A DNA stretch of 64,000 nucleotides from Gnetum montanum (GCA_015680685.1 MNCI01013909.1:1-64000), one strand, 5' to 3'. Positions 13,701 to 24,724 are shown, counted from the first letter of the stretch. The notes: a model not told the origin generated them from the sequence alone. Numbers and translations are program-made.

Positions 13701-16700
13701 ACTATTCTGCGCCTATTCTCTGGATCTTGCAAATTTTTTTCCCTAATGTATGCCCATATTTGTTTGACAACCTAAACAACCATTCCACATGAAAAGGTAT
13801 TAGAAAAACCAAAAATAAATAGATAACATTACAATCAATGTATGGTACTTGTGTTCGTGGCAGCTCATCCACTCCAAGAAGAGATTGAAGCTCCGGAGAA
13901 AGACCACATAATTTTGTGAAGCCTGTTTGTTTGCTACTCTTCTCCTTGTTTGACCTGCAGAGAAGGATATTGTTTTAAAGTGCAAATATGAAATCCTCTG
14001 AAAACAACTAACTCAAAACTCTTAAACAAGTAAAGAACCGAATTCCAAACTAACAGTTACAAAATGAATTTTGAAACTCATCAATATTTACTAATGTCTA
14101 TAAAAAATGAATTCAAATTCTTCTTAATACGATAATAACTACTGTGAGAGCAGCAAATAAGCTATGTCATCAAATTGACTGTTGCAATCCTGAGTCACTG
14201 GCTTCTCAACCATTAGGTTGCAAGTTCAAGCTTCACTTAAAGCATATGCTTGGATTCAATATGTAGTGTGCTTGCAAGATCGGTGACTTTTAGAAGAAAA
14301 ACGGCCCTGAAAATTTAAGGAAAATCTCTCCAAAATGCAGCAAGAAAAGTTTTTTAATAAAACATTTCAAAACATTATAAAATGCCTGGAAAAGGGCATT
14401 CCATGTTTGCATTTGAAGCAATTGTCAGTAGTTGGCCTAAAGGTGAAAAAAGTTGTAACTAATTTCATGTCAAACATTCAAAATAGTGATTCAAAATACT
14501 GTCATTCCAGAAGATAAATATATGCAAACAAACACATTTAAAAACAAATATATCCTTCAAACAGGATAAAAGAATTTTTTTAGAAAATCCCAATAAGCAT
14601 TGGCAGTCATCTTACACTTAAAACACACAGAATACTAGACTCGTATGATCTGAAGAAACTACCAAGAAAATCAGTTAACAAGAAACTACCAACCACCTCC
14701 CTCAAATTATTAAAGGGATTATCTAGAATGAAACACGGGTCTTTGCTGTAGATTTTAAAGAAATGACTTTTTCAAGTAAACTGTTAAGCTTGCAACTTGT
14801 AAAATAATCCTTCAAGACCTCAGTCAGATTTTGAATGTGTCAAATTGAGCTTTCAAGAAGACAAACGTCCATATACTAGTCTAGCTATGCATTTATAATA
14901 TATATCTATAATTTGAACAAAAGAATTTTTTTCCTTTAGGGAAAATCAAATAAATTGATTCTAAAAGATTTGTATACAATACAGGATGAGAAATTTGGGA
15001 AATATTATTTAGCTTTACATTATCAGCCCCTAGAGGGTCATGGACAAAATATACTTTAGTGTTACAGGATCAGGCCCTACCAATCCCATGTGATTGGTAG
15101 CTGGCCTCTCAGCCAAAACAAATTGCACACATATAAAATCAAGCAGTCCTTAAATAGGCATAATCTATCTTTTGAGAGCTTGCTCCTTATAAACATTCAA
15201 AATCTGTAATGGTAATACTGACTCATACAATGCCAGGGCATCTGGCCTGGACTGACTAACCAACAATTTTCTGTTAACAGAAACTAAAACTTAAGAAGAC
15301 TTCCCAATTACAGCATTGAATAAACAACGAAATTCACATGGCAAAGTCCATATGCAATAATAACATCAACACAAAATTCATCAAAGCTATCAAATCTGTC
15401 AAAAGGAACAATAAAATTATATAACAAAATAAATGATACCAAATGAAACGCCCTGTTAACACAATGCAATCAACAACATCTTGCACTACACCTAAAATGA
15501 GCAATTTAAGCACCTCGTCTTTATTAGCGTTGCCACTATCAAATCTAAAAAATTAAAAACATGAATCCAGCATGTTTATGCAGACGTATCCAAGTTACTC
15601 CATCAAACTAGTATCTTACACCCTGCCCTTCATGGATGGCTTGAGCATTTCTCAGCTCATGTTTCAATTTACAATCAGACACAAGAATAAAAAATGCTTT
15701 CCTAAAGTCTTTTGGATTTGCCCAAACATCCACCCAGTATCCATCATTTTACATTGCTAAAATAACTTTCTTGTTGAACTTATTTGATTATCTGCTTCTC
15801 TCCCAAACCAACAACAGCATGAGGGAGTGTCCACAACAGTTCAAAAAATTTCAAATGCAATTAGTAACAGTAGGACTGCTGATGATAATGATGCTGCTGC
15901 AGAGAGATGGATCTTGAACGAATTTGCCCAATGTAGAGAATTGTTGCATCTGATGCAGTCTTTTACGTTGTGTGGACATCTCAAAGCTCCACCATTATAA
16001 TGCTGGTCGCATTTGTATATGGACTAATGTTATTGCTATACATGCAAATTGTTTGTTTCCCTTAATTAACCAAAACCTCAAGCAGGTTGCTGTGGCATCA
16101 CTGTGGAATTTTGTAGCATTGTATTTGTTGGTCTCACCTCTGTAAGAACCATAGTGAAAGGAAATGCGGTATGAAGTTCTCTTGCCTTAATCCACTGATA
16201 ATGAATTTCCCCATTATGAAAAACTTGGGGAAGGATGATAGAAGGCGCATAACATTCTTTAAGCAACAAAAACATACCCAAATCTGTACAGATGCATCCG
16301 AAAATATCCATGAAACGGCATCATATGGTATGCTTGACTCAAATTTTATTTTAACACAAGAAACCCTATATAACGCAGAATGAAAAGTTTCCCAGTCTAA
16401 ATCAACAAGAACCTTTGTCTATGTATCTGAAATCCTCATTGACAATCAATGCTGCTGGAGGGCGTAGCAAGAGCCTTAGCAGAAAAGATGTTCATGATAA
16501 ACTGCTTCTTAAGAACTAAGGCAAGCCATGTAGAATTGGAAGACGTTGACAAGCACCAAGATTCCCAAATTTCATTTTTCCCTAAACTCTCGACTTAACT
16601 ATCGTGAACAGGAGTTTTCCAAGACTCAAATTAATTGACAATAATTATTCAAACTCTAACACGGTCATTGTTGAAAAACCAGAACCCTTGCATCCAGTGA

Positions 16701-18142
16701 TTCTGATTAGAGGTGCTCTCCCTCTCAACATTAATAAAACAAATCAAAGACTCAACAGCATATTTTTACCTTGATTTATATGATATGAACCAAAAAGTGT
16801 AATCAAATTTGCTGTTGTATCACAGTTCCCTGAAACCAATTAAGTAATGGCCAAAATTACAACGGTTGAAGCCAAAAAAAAAGGATGCAGAGAAATATAT
16901 ACATATATGTTAAAATGTCCTTACACTTTATAGAAAATAGGTAAATATATGTAGCTTGCTATATAGGCTTAAGTACCGTCAACAAGATAATAGAAACTTA
17001 TGTAAGATTTTTTACATCATCATCATCATGGAGCCCTTATTCCATCTATATGGGCTAAGTAATATCTCCTACGTGTCTTCCAAAATACCCCTACATGTAA
17101 TTTGAAAACATGTTCAGTTGCTCTGAGAAACCAAACTTAACGAACTTTGTCTATACATTAAATTAAATTTAAAAAAAAGAATATAGTTTAAAATTTTAAT
17201 CGCTTTCATAGTGAGCAGTCTCTCATTTAGAGGCGTTCAAAATTTCAAATACGTCCCTCCCTCTTCCAAGATACATACGTTTATACGTAGCTTAGCATGT
17301 CAGCAATGTGAATAGTTTACTCTTTGTAAGCGATGCGAAATGCGAATGATTTCTGAAAAAATTGTAGATAAAGAATATTATTTTCCCAGGTTGAAGCGTT
17401 CTTTAAAAGTTCAGAAGAAATCGGAAGCGAAAAGGTCATGACGCAAGATGCCCTGCTGCCTGCCGCGCTTTCTTTTGTCCTAACCACCGTTTCACCGGTC
17501 CAAGAGTCAAGACAGAAAACAAGCCTCCTGCGCGCCTATTTTCTCTCAGCTTTGTCAACACAAATGCACGGAAACGGAAGCGGAAAAGACACCAACGGTT
17601 AAATCCGAGATTCTTGCCGCGCCAGGGGATTCGGCCGCCCGCGGATATAAAAACGGGACGCGGCAATGCGCGCACGGCGAAGCACATTTCACATATTAAA
17701 GATGAAGCGAAAAAAAAAATACAAAGAATTCCAAACATTGCACTCATTCGTATGCTCCAGCGACGAAAACGAATCGAATTGCAGAAGGCACGAGAACAAG
17801 GATGAAGAAAGCATACCTGCCGGTGCTGCCGCCCTTATCAGAAGCACTATCCCGCTCTTCCTCCTCCGCTTCATTGGCGTCCTTTGGAGAAGGAGAATGT
17901 TGCTGCTGCTGGTTCTGGTCCTGCTGTTGTTGCTCGTTCTGGTTCTGGTTTTGAGCATAGGCGTTGGCGATAAACAAGTCGACCTGCTGGCGAATGAAAG
18001 CTTTCTTGTGGGAGAGGTCTACGCCGAGGTCCTCCTCGAGCTTACAGCGGATGCCCTTAATGGTGGCCGTGGCCAGGTCCGCCGTGCTCAGAATTTGCTT
18101 CACACGCTCTGCAATTTCCGAGTCTGAAGAAGAAGAAGACAT
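1667..18142 (-). CDS. DEK_C / double SWIB-MDM2 domain protein (UAF30-like), six exons
   Basis: Chromatin/transcription factor of the plant SWIB family, probably nuclear; yeast Uaf30 is the namesake, a subunit of the RNA polymerase I upstream activation factor. Exons (minus): 18142-17817, 13954-13849, 13771-13597, 5688-5635 (or -5632), 5552-5356, 1786-1667. All introns are GT..AG and phases join without a stop, giving about 307 aa without exon 4 or 325-326 with it. Domains: DEK_C at about residues 9-58, a Gln/Asn-rich linker with acidic stretch (62-100), SWIB 1 (about 118-193, GFTKLC..LSPELQ..VVKQIWAYI), a Lys-rich linker, and SWIB 2 to the C-terminus (VVKRIWDYIKE..RKIICDEKL). Introns are 3.9 kb, 77 bp, 7.9 kb, about 82 bp and 3.6 kb. 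Both SWIB domains look intact, so the gene is probably functional. Domain assignment is by motif recognition only. Confidence 0.88.
1787..5355 (-). other. SWIB intron 5
   Basis: AT-rich intron of 3.6 kb. Holds the exon 5 relic at 5135-5171 and an AT microsatellite near 4010-4032. Open stretches on either strand here (for example 2580-2888 and 3388-3603) have no recognisable domain or coding signature. Confidence 0.7.
5135..5171 (-). pseudogene. Decayed partial copy of SWIB exon 5 in intron 5
   Basis: Thirty-seven bases match the last 37 of exon 5 and its junction almost exactly (GATATGGGATTATATCAAAG, then A-AGTTACAG), but the donor GT is now GG, so it cannot splice as exon 5 does. Similarity stops abruptly on both sides. 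It is a short duplication 185 bp away from the working exon end. Confidence 0.75.
5356..5552 (-). CDS. SWIB gene exon 5 (Lys-rich linker, first half of SWIB 2)
   Basis: Acceptor TTAAATAG|GT at 5553/5552 and donor CAG|GTATTA at 5356/5355. The 197 nt encode the basic linker (PKSKRQKPEKK) and the first half of SWIB 2 (FCSPLPLSDALVNFL, SEVVKRIWDYIKEHKLQ). The Gln splice position matches that of the first SWIB domain's family fold, so the two domains share architecture. Confidence 0.88.
5635..5688 (-). CDS. SWIB gene exon 4 (short linker exon, possibly optional)
   Basis: Acceptor TTCTTGCAG|GT at 5689/5688. Two donors fit, GAAG|GTGGTG (end 5635, 54 nt) or GGTG|GTGTAA (end 5632, 57 nt); both keep phase 1 to phase 1. 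It adds 18-19 charged linker residues starting MEDIRPKAKHER. Because exon 3 also joins exon 5 in frame, this may be a cassette exon. Its first 30 nt resemble the start of exon 5. Confidence 0.6.
8915..8987. repeat. Two-copy 36-bp tandem repeat
   Basis: Two adjacent diverged units, each with GGGAT(A/G)AGCATTGAG(T/C)CC preceded by a GGACCC-type start. Intronic; function unknown. Confidence 0.7.
12121..12195 (-). mobile_element. tRNA-derived SINE head, minus strand
   Basis: Read on the minus strand it carries an A-box-like GGTGTTAGGTTAGTG and a B-box-like GCAGGTTCAATGCC at tRNA-like spacing, with GAGTCTTGGCTTGGTAA between them. The order and wording match the SINE at 53561, so this is a family member. 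It does not form a convincing full tRNA. Confidence 0.5.
13597..13771 (-). CDS. SWIB gene exon 3 (second half of SWIB 1)
   Basis: Acceptor TTTAG|GTT after a 77-bp intron. Encodes VVKQIWAYIREKNLQDP, RRIVCDDKLRQVF and MFEMNKVLSSHLFP, the hallmark SWIB C-terminal half. Donor AATG|GTAAGT at 13597/13596; 175 nt, ends in phase 1. Confidence 0.9.
13849..13954 (-). CDS. SWIB gene exon 2 (first half of SWIB 1)
   Basis: Acceptor TTCTCTGCAG|G at 13955/13954 and donor CAA|GTACCA at 13849/13848. The 106 nt complete the split Arg codon and add 35 residues including GFTKLCGLSPELQSLLG and ELPRTQ, the SWIB N-terminal half. Ends in phase 0. Confidence 0.9.
13955..17816 (-). other. SWIB intron 1
   Basis: First intron, 3.9 kb. 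Mostly AT-rich without recognisable genes. Its first about 380 bases (17440-17816) are GC- and CpG-rich, unlike the rest. Bases 14170-14240 have a weak SINE-like A/B-box arrangement that I do not trust. Confidence 0.65.
17440..17816 (+). promoter_or_regulatory. CpG-rich block with plus-strand TATA box
   Basis: CpG-dense stretch in an AT-rich region, next to exon 1 of the minus-strand gene. TATAAAAA at 17646-17653 on the plus strand is set in GC-rich sequence (CCGCGGATATAAAAACGGG). It could drive an antisense transcript through exon 1, be intronic regulatory DNA of the SWIB gene, or be chance. No downstream plus-strand gene was recognised. Confidence 0.35.
17817..18142 (-). CDS. SWIB gene exon 1 (start codon, DEK_C domain)
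   Basis: Starts at ATG 18142-18140 followed by a Ser-rich leader. It encodes the DEK_C helices (EIAERVKQIL..FIRQQVDLF), then the Gln/Asn-rich tract and the acidic NEAEEEERDS segment. The donor is CAG|GTATGC at 17817/17816 and the exon ends in phase 2 (326 nt). Reading on past the donor gives 24 unrelated residues before a stop, which supports the splice. Confidence 0.9.
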
Positions 18143-18287
18143 GATGATGGCGTCTTTCTCTTTGTGATCGTCGTTTTATCTTCCTCCTCCTCCCTTGCTT
18201 CCTTCCTTCCTCTGCTGCTGCGTCTTCTTCTGCTTCTTCTTCAATGTTCCCCTTGTCTTTCTTCGATGTTCCTCTTGTCTTCTGCAA

Positions 18288-18303
18288 CGTTCAACGTTGA
18301 ACG
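18288..18303. promoter_or_regulatory. 16-bp perfect palindrome in SWIB 5' leader
   Basis: CGTTCAACGTTGAACG is its own reverse complement. It lies about 150 bp upstream of the SWIB start codon, in the presumed 5' UTR or core promoter. Possible binding site for a dimeric factor. Confidence 0.5.
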
Positions 18304-18327
18304 GCAGCTGGGTGTTGAACAAATGTG

Positions 18328-18354
18328 CTGTATCTGTATCTGTATCTGTATCTG
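18328..18354. repeat. (CTGTAT)n / (GATACA)n microsatellite
   Basis: About 4.5 copies of a 6-bp unit, in the presumed 5' UTR of the SWIB gene. Confidence 0.9.
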
Positions 18355-18460
18355 AGGAGAAGAGACTTTGCAAAGCTACTTCGATATTTCTCTCTCACCC
18401 ACGCCAGCAACATCTAGTGCGGATCAATCCAAGTGCAAGTGGATGGATGTTCTTTTAGTT

Positions 18461-18466
18461 TTTATA
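18461..18466 (-). promoter_or_regulatory. TATA-like box of the SWIB gene
   Basis: On the minus strand CTAATATAAAAAC lies about 320 bp before the ATG. A start site about 30 bp downstream would give a 5' UTR near 290 nt rich in GAAGAA, which is plausible. Prediction only. Confidence 0.4.
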
Positions 18467-18912
18467 TTAGGTGGCCGCCTGATTTGTTGCCCGGTGGAGG
18501 GGATTTGAGTAATTTATTTGCCATTAATCACTCCATTGGGCATCCGGGTTAAGATATTTATAATCCACACGTGATGTACTAAAATTAAAAGCCACAGGTG
18601 GTCTGCGACTCTTATCTCTATCTTGCACATCCAATTTATAACTAGTGCAGCGGCACCAGCAACAAATACTGATTTAATCTCATTGCCCACTTCTTGAAGA
18701 TTTTATTATGAACTTTTGCTTTTCATATCCAATTAGTAGGTTTTTGGCCAAACATTTGGCTTTTTTTCTGTTTGTAGATGGGTGCACGTTGTGCTGTTAG
18801 CCTCAGAATCTTATTGGTAATTCACGTTGTACCTGAGGCACCTTTATGTTATACAAAAGTTTCATGTTTGTTATGTACTTGGCTCTAATAGTTCCCCATT
18901 GACAAATCCAAG
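18467..18912. other. Upstream flank between SWIB promoter and element A
   Basis: Ordinary AT-rich sequence; no gene or repeat recognised. It ends with the target duplication GGAGG (18913-18917) of element A. Confidence 0.5.
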
Positions 18913-18917
18913 GGAGG

Positions 18918-19815
18918 TGATGAGAGCGGTTACTCTAATAATTACTAATTATTAGGGTGATTACTCTAATAATTAGGGTGGTTATTATTAGGGCGGTTAC
19001 TCTAATTATTAGAGTGATTATTATTAGAGTAGTTACTCTAATTATTAGAGTGGTTATTATTAGAGGGGCAATTTCTCTAAAATTAGAGTGGCGGTTTTTG
19101 TAATTATTAGAATAGTTGCTCCCAAGCCTATAAATACAGTGCCCAGGCACACAATAGGGAGGAGTCAAAAAAGAAAAAGAAAAAGAATTTAGAAGAAGAA
19201 TTCAGAGGAAGAAGTCTAAGTGTGGACGGATCTTTATTTGAGCATTGTGTACCTAAGCACACCTTGTGTACGGCAATAAAGACGAACTCTTGGATTCATC
19301 CTTGCAACACTTGAGATTTATTTTCTTACTCATTTCCTTTATTTTATTTTCTTCTGCATTTATTTTATTTTATTTTATGCACTTTACATTTCTATTATTA
19401 GCACACACAGTACGATCACTTCGAGCACACAACACTTGGTAACCCAGTAACGATTAGCGTTTGGTAATCCTAGTAGTGTTGCGCTGGTTTAGGATGTGTA
19501 CCGTAAGTGAGAACGGATACTGGTGTTAAGATTTGTTTAAAGCCTAGTTAATCAGTAGTTAAGTTAAATTAGTCACTTAGTTATCTCTCTCTCTTTCCCT
19601 ATTAGCACAAGACATAAAAACATAAAAGCTATAAAAAGCATATGCCTCTAGCTTACTTAACCATACAATCGTGACATACAAGTAAGTTTGGGAAGACAAC
19701 GATCAACCAACCCGTCCTTGTTTCACAAAGGCACATACGCACTTAGTCCTTGGAATTCGACTGAATCGTGCGTGAAATGCTTGTATTCGTATGGTTGAGC
19801 GTAGGGGTACCTCGC
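18918..19815 (+). repeat. Element A 5' LTR (3' end truncated)
   Basis: Starts TGATGAGAGCGG and carries about four 36-bp palindromic units (18926-19068), a TATA box at 19129-19135 and AATAAAGAC downstream. Relative to the 3' LTR it lacks about 51 bp after GAAGTCT near 19215, and its end: CCTCGC runs straight into TGCCGGGGA, so about 20 bp including CTCATCA and half the primer site are missing. Confidence 0.88.
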
Positions 19816-19824
19816 TGCCGGGGA
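19816..19824 (+). other. Remnant of tRNA-Asp primer binding site
   Basis: TGCCGGGGA equals the last nine bases of the plant tRNA-Asp-complementary site TGGCGCCGTTGCCGGGGA. The first half was lost with the LTR end. Elements B and D keep the full-length site in mutated form. Confidence 0.7.
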
Positions 19825-19951
19825 CTTAGTTGTTTGTGTGCTACCTAGAACATAGGAAATCATCCATATCATTGGGACGTTAGAACGAACCCTTAGGGTT
19901 GATCAAAGGAAAGATAAGACAACGGTAAATCGCACATAGAACAAGACGAAA

Positions 19952-22437
19952 ATGTCTTCTTCTTCGCACAATAACACTTCACCGCCTAGGACTAACACAA
20001 GAGACAGTCGGTGGCATCATACACGTAACCAAGATCCGCCAGTTCCTCAACAATTTCAAGTAGTATATACTCATCATGATGAGTATGTACCCGATTTCAC
20101 CTTTATTCTCCACCAAGATGAATGATTGCGTTGGAGAGACTTGGAGGGTAACATAGTGTTGCCTCCAGACCAATCAGTCCCCAACATGCTTCTTCGTGCT
20201 CTCACACAAATAAGCATGCCGCTTTTATACGCGAAATATGTTGCATTTGATCATGACACAAGGGACTATCATCCCACAGAAGTGCAACGTCAACGGGACT
20301 TGCGATAGGAGAGTTACCACGCAGCCTTGAAGGGTAAATGGCCCCATAACCCCCCACACATTTTAAGCGAAATTGGGGATGGTAAACCGATTTCAATAGG
20401 TTCCCCACCAAATGATGTTTCCCCTCCTAACGATGGTCAGGAGGTGATGTATCAAAACCTCCACTCCGCAGTTCACAACCCTGGTTCTAATCCCCACGAA
20501 CACGAAGTGTTCAATGAGGGAACACAAACACACAATAGGGTAGACGTTCTGATAGTAATCACGATCAAGGCCAAGACCACCAAAGAGAAGGTAGAAAACA
20601 CCGTCATGATGATGGTTCTCCTTTTTCTTCACCTTCATCATCACATTCACCCTCTCCTTCGATGTTGGGACGTAGTCATAAGGAAACTAATTGTGAGGAT
20701 AAAGGAAAACAGAGTGAAAAACATCGATGAGACAGTCGAGAACGAGGATGAGGACACTCTAGGGAATCACAGCATAGAAAAAGGGAGAGTAGGGAACCAT
20801 GTAGACATCACAGATGTTATGAACGAGATGACCACGAAGAACCCGTACTCACAACCAGAAGCATGTTAGATATCACGGAGGCCGTAAGAGTTCCAACAAG
20901 GCACCAAAAGGACAGTAGGATCAAGAGGTTAGACATGAATAATATCCGACAATTTGAAGGGGGATACAACACTAATCCTCAAAACCACTTACAAGCATTC
21001 CACGATGCGTGTGCCTTGCAGAACATCGAGAATGAATGACAAAAACTGAAGTTGTTCCCAAGGACACTAGTGAAAGAAGTAGAAAGCTGGTACCAATCCT
21101 TAGAATCGAAATCCATTCGCAGGTGAAGTATGATGTTAGAACTATTTAATGATAAGTATCAAACATACTCCCAAGTGTCTAACCTGCGAAAACAAATCTA
21201 AGGATGGAAGCAAGGAAATCATGAACCCTTGGATGTTGCCATGGGCCGCTATTATGCACTATTACATCGTTGTCCTGGCCATGGTTATTCGTAACGGGAT
21301 CAACTGCGCCATCTTGTGGATGGACTTAGGCATGAAACAAGGAGAACCCTTGGAACGTATGCCCAAAGGAGATTATCAAAGCTTAGGTCTCATTAGGTTC
21401 ATGGATTGCTAAAGCAAGTAGCCAAGGAAGAAGGGGAGCTATGTAAGAGAGAAAGTGCAGAAGAATACAACCAAGATCCTTCCCTCCGAAAAAGGGGAGT
21501 GAGATTCTGTGAAGAGGAGGAAGATTCACCACTTGAAGAGATGGTGAATAGGAAAACTTTTCCACTCCAAAAATTAACAATAGAAGTGTCGACAAAGGTA
21601 GACCAAATGTGGGACTCCCTAGATAGTAGATTTGAAACTGTTCTTAAAATCATAGAGGAGTCTAGGGAGCGAGGTAGTGACTATGACAAAAAGAAAAAGA
21701 GAGAAGTGGACAATGCACGTAACAAAGGTAAGGGTAAAATAGCCATCACCGAAGAAGTTGTGGATTTAGATACAGACAATGATGGTGGATGTGAGATATG
21801 CCAATACGACCATCCTATGGGATGTTGCCTAGTGATCTCACATCTACAAGAGTCTGGTGTGTATGCACTCAACCCACAACTTAACAAATGGCAAGCATCC
21901 CGATGGTTACTTATCCCCAAGGTAACCCAAGGCAGTTTCTCCAACCTTCAACGTATTATCCAAGTGGAACTCCACCACAACCTATTAAGCAACACCAACA
22001 ATGGAAATACCCACAATCATGGGGGATGCCACCACCAAGACAATAATACCCCTATCGGTAACCGGATCCATATGGCTACTACATGCAGCAGCCAATCTCT
22101 CCATGTGACTCTGTTGATCATGTGACACCACAACATCACTATCAAACTTGGGATTATTATAGAACTCCTTCTCCTAGGGGAGATAACCCACAGACATACC
22201 ACCCTCCAAATCCATCCGTAACTCTCACATCGATAGCTCCATTACCACTTGCTCCAACAATGTAAGAGGAACTCCCCACTCAACCACAGCAACACAATGC
22301 TACAAGGGCTATGAATCTTCAACCCACTGCTGGTTCTGACAATCGTATGAAGAGAAGACCTTTCTTTAGAACCAACAGTCCAACCAAGCCCTCACAACCA
22401 CAAGCGATTGAACCTTTGAATGCCTCCCCATCAATTA
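19952..22437 (+). pseudogene. Element A gag, multiply interrupted
   Basis: Capsid/nucleocapsid precursor of the retrotransposon. Starts at ATG 19952 (MSSSSHNNTSPP), the same start context as elements B and D. Then an Arg/His/Ser-rich segment, the retrotrans_gag core (QNHLQAFHDAC, ESWYQSL, MLELFNDKYQTYS, LRHLVDGLRHET), and a zinc knuckle CEICQYDHPMGCC near 21806-21850 of form CX2CX3HX3-4C. A Pro/Gln/His-rich tail ends near 22437. Stops within the core replace Trp or Gln codons seen in element E. Frameshifts occur between 20300 and 21400. Confidence 0.85.
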
Positions 22438-22483
22438 AGGCTTCAGGGCTTCCTTCAAACCAAACACTTGCCGTTACTGACTA

Positions 22484-22960
22484 GATTAAGGAGGGCCACC
22501 TTCCCAGGAAATTCTCTAATCCTGGAAGCCCTCTAATCTATCTCCAAGTCATTGGAAATGAACCATGTAAAGCTCTTATGGACTCAGGTTCCAGAGTCAA
22601 CTTAATATCACAAGAGATGTACAAAGCTTGGAACCTGCCTTCATTAAGGAAGAGTAATATTCGACTAGAGCTAGCCGACTAGTCCATCACTGTCCCCTTG
22701 GGAATGGTGGACGACATCATTACCATTGTGTGTGCGTGGTCATATCCAGCTGATTTCCTAGTAATACAAGTAAACAATGGTAAAGGGGACTTTCCAATAA
22801 TAATGGAAAGAGCATGGCTAAGTACTATATATGCACACCTAGGAATCTGCGATCTTTCCTTGGAAATATCCAAGAAGAACACTTTTGGAAAGATTGAGAA
22901 GAAGAAAGTTCCATGCATCCCATACAGTGACACAGGGTGCAATTGTGTGCAAAGATCATG
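22484..22960 (+). pseudogene. Element A aspartic protease
   Basis: Retropepsin-like domain that would cleave Gag-Pol. The active-site motif ALMDSGSRVNLIS is at about 22574-22612 (catalytic Asp at 22581), and a DFLVIQV..GDFPIIM segment follows, equivalent to the flap and ILG region. Preceded by an in-frame stop (TAG at 22483) and interrupted by TAG at 22681. Confidence 0.75.
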
Positions 22961-23429
22961 AGTTATGTAAAGTTTAGCATTACCTGCATGCAATCAGTGT
23001 GCACAAGACATTAATATACAAAAGTGCCTATATGCAGCAACCACACAACAAGAAGACACCTAGTGGCTGATGGCTAATCAAGAGAGCAACTCACTAACGC
23101 GCATGGAACTAACTAAGGGGATAACTAGTGCTTACATTGAAAGCATAGATGCACTATAGCAAGTTTGTTGCCAACTTCCAAGCCTTAACCTTGAAAACAT
23201 CAACTGGGGGAAGTTGGAAATTCCTGAGAGATTTAAACAAGAGCCCCTAGATTTGAAACCATTGCCCACCGGTCTAGAGTATATGACCCTCGAAAATGAA
23301 AAATCGATGATCATCAACGCAAGACTTGTTCCCAAACAAAAAGAAAGACTAATAAAAGTGATAAACAAGTAGTCAAAAGCCTTTGCCTGGTCATACCTTG
23401 AGTTAACTGGAATAGATCCTAGGATATGC

Positions 23430-24010
23430 CAGCATAGGATTTACACTAACCCCTCCATGAAACCTTGAAAACAACCGCAAAGGCAATTAAACCTAAAATT
23501 GAAGCAAATGATAAAAGAAGAAATAGAACAACTTCTTAAGGTTGGGTTCATATATCCCATTGCTGATAGCGAATGGGTTAGCCCTCTGGTGATTGTGCCT
23601 AGAAAGGGAGGTAAATGGAGGGTGTGTATAGATTTTAGGCTACTGAACATGGCAACATTTAAGGACCACTTTCCGTTGCCATTCATTGACCAAGTCTTAG
23701 ACACCATAGCGGGGCATCGCTATTATAGTTTTCTGGATGGCTATAGTGGATACAACCAAATACGGATAGCCTTAGAAGATCAAGCCAAGACAATGTTCAC
23801 CAGTCCTTAGGGAACGTTTTCATATAAACAAATGCCATTTGGCTTGTGCAATGCTCCTNNNNNNNNNNNNNNNNNNNNNNNNNNNNNNNNNNNNNNNNAA
23901 ACTATCAAAGACATTCGGTCATTCCTTGGACACACTGGCTACTATAGGAGATTCATTGAGAACTTCTCCAAGATTGCCAAACCATTGGTAGAGCTAACGA
24001 AGAAGGACAC
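23430..24010 (+). pseudogene. Element A reverse transcriptase (gap over active site)
   Basis: RT fingers/palm: EIEQLLKVGFIYPIADSEWV, RVCIDFRLLN, FPLPFIDQVLD, YSGYNQIRIA and MPFGLCNAP, then a 40-N gap (23859-23898). Coding resumes at DIRSFLGHTGYYRRFI, which in gypsy RTs lies roughly 110 residues past MPFGLCNAP. The YxDD active site is therefore missing from the assembly and the true gap is nearer 330 bases than 40. A TAG before GTFSYK (23808) replaces a Trp codon. Confidence 0.85.
23859..23898. other. Assembly gap (40 N) inside RT
   Basis: Run of N. Flanking RT motifs show that more sequence is missing than the N count. Confidence 0.95.
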
Positions 24011-24480
24011 ACCATTCGAATGGACCAGGGAATGTGAACGAGCATTTCAAATTCTTAAACAAAAGCTTGTAGAAACTCCCATTCTACAAGTCCCTGACTG
24101 GTCTAGACCATTCCATATAATGACTAACACGTCCAATTATGCCTTAGGAGCCGTACTTACACAATTAGATGACCAAAAACGTTCTTACTACATCCACTGT
24201 GCAAGTAAGAGTATCAGCAGTGCACAACTTAACTACACAACTACAGAAAAAGAATTAATGATTGTAGTGTTTGCACTGGATAAGTTTAGACACTATATGT
24301 TAGGTTACAAAGTGTTCATCCATACAGATCATAGTGTAATTTGGTTCCTCATGAACAAGTCAACAATTAGCCCTCGTATTATATGATGATTGGTAATCCT
24401 ACAGGAGTTCGATCTAACGATGATCGATCGAAAGGGTGCCGAGAACGTAGTTGTAGATCATTTATCTTGGTTGCACTGGG
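24011..24480 (+). pseudogene. Element A RNase H
   Basis: RNase H-like domain that would degrade the RNA strand of the hybrid. Motifs: FHIMTNTSNYALGAVLTQ (the first catalytic Asp of the usual TDAS is Asn), TTEKELMIVVFAL (Glu kept), HTDHSVIWFL (Asp kept), then LQEFDLTMIDRKGAENVV leading to the DHLS motif. Two adjacent TGA codons at 24384-24389 replace the usual Arg-Trp. Confidence 0.82.
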
Positions 24481-24724
24481 ACAACAAAGAGGATGAATAT
24501 GTAATGTATGATCATTTTCCTAATGAAGCCCTCTTTGCCGGTGTAGTGAATAACCAACCCATGGAGACAAATTGGTATAATAGCATTCTCAGCTATCTCC
24601 TTACCCAACAAACACCACAGGAGCTAGACTTTAGGAAGAAACAACAGTTTCTTCATAGAGCCAAGTACTTCATGGAGATCAATGGACAACTTTACAAAGT
24701 GTGTCCTGATGGCTTGGTTCGATG

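Noticed and set aside
14170-14240. SINE head in SWIB intron 1
   Set aside because: Only a weak B-box-like word and loose similarity to the other heads.
17436-17747. 103-codon minus-strand frame in SWIB intron 1
   Set aside because: Lies past a good splice donor, in GC-rich intron, with no recognisable domain; open by base composition.
20126-20650. Separate small genes inside element A
   Set aside because: All are pieces of the broken gag frame or its opposite strand.
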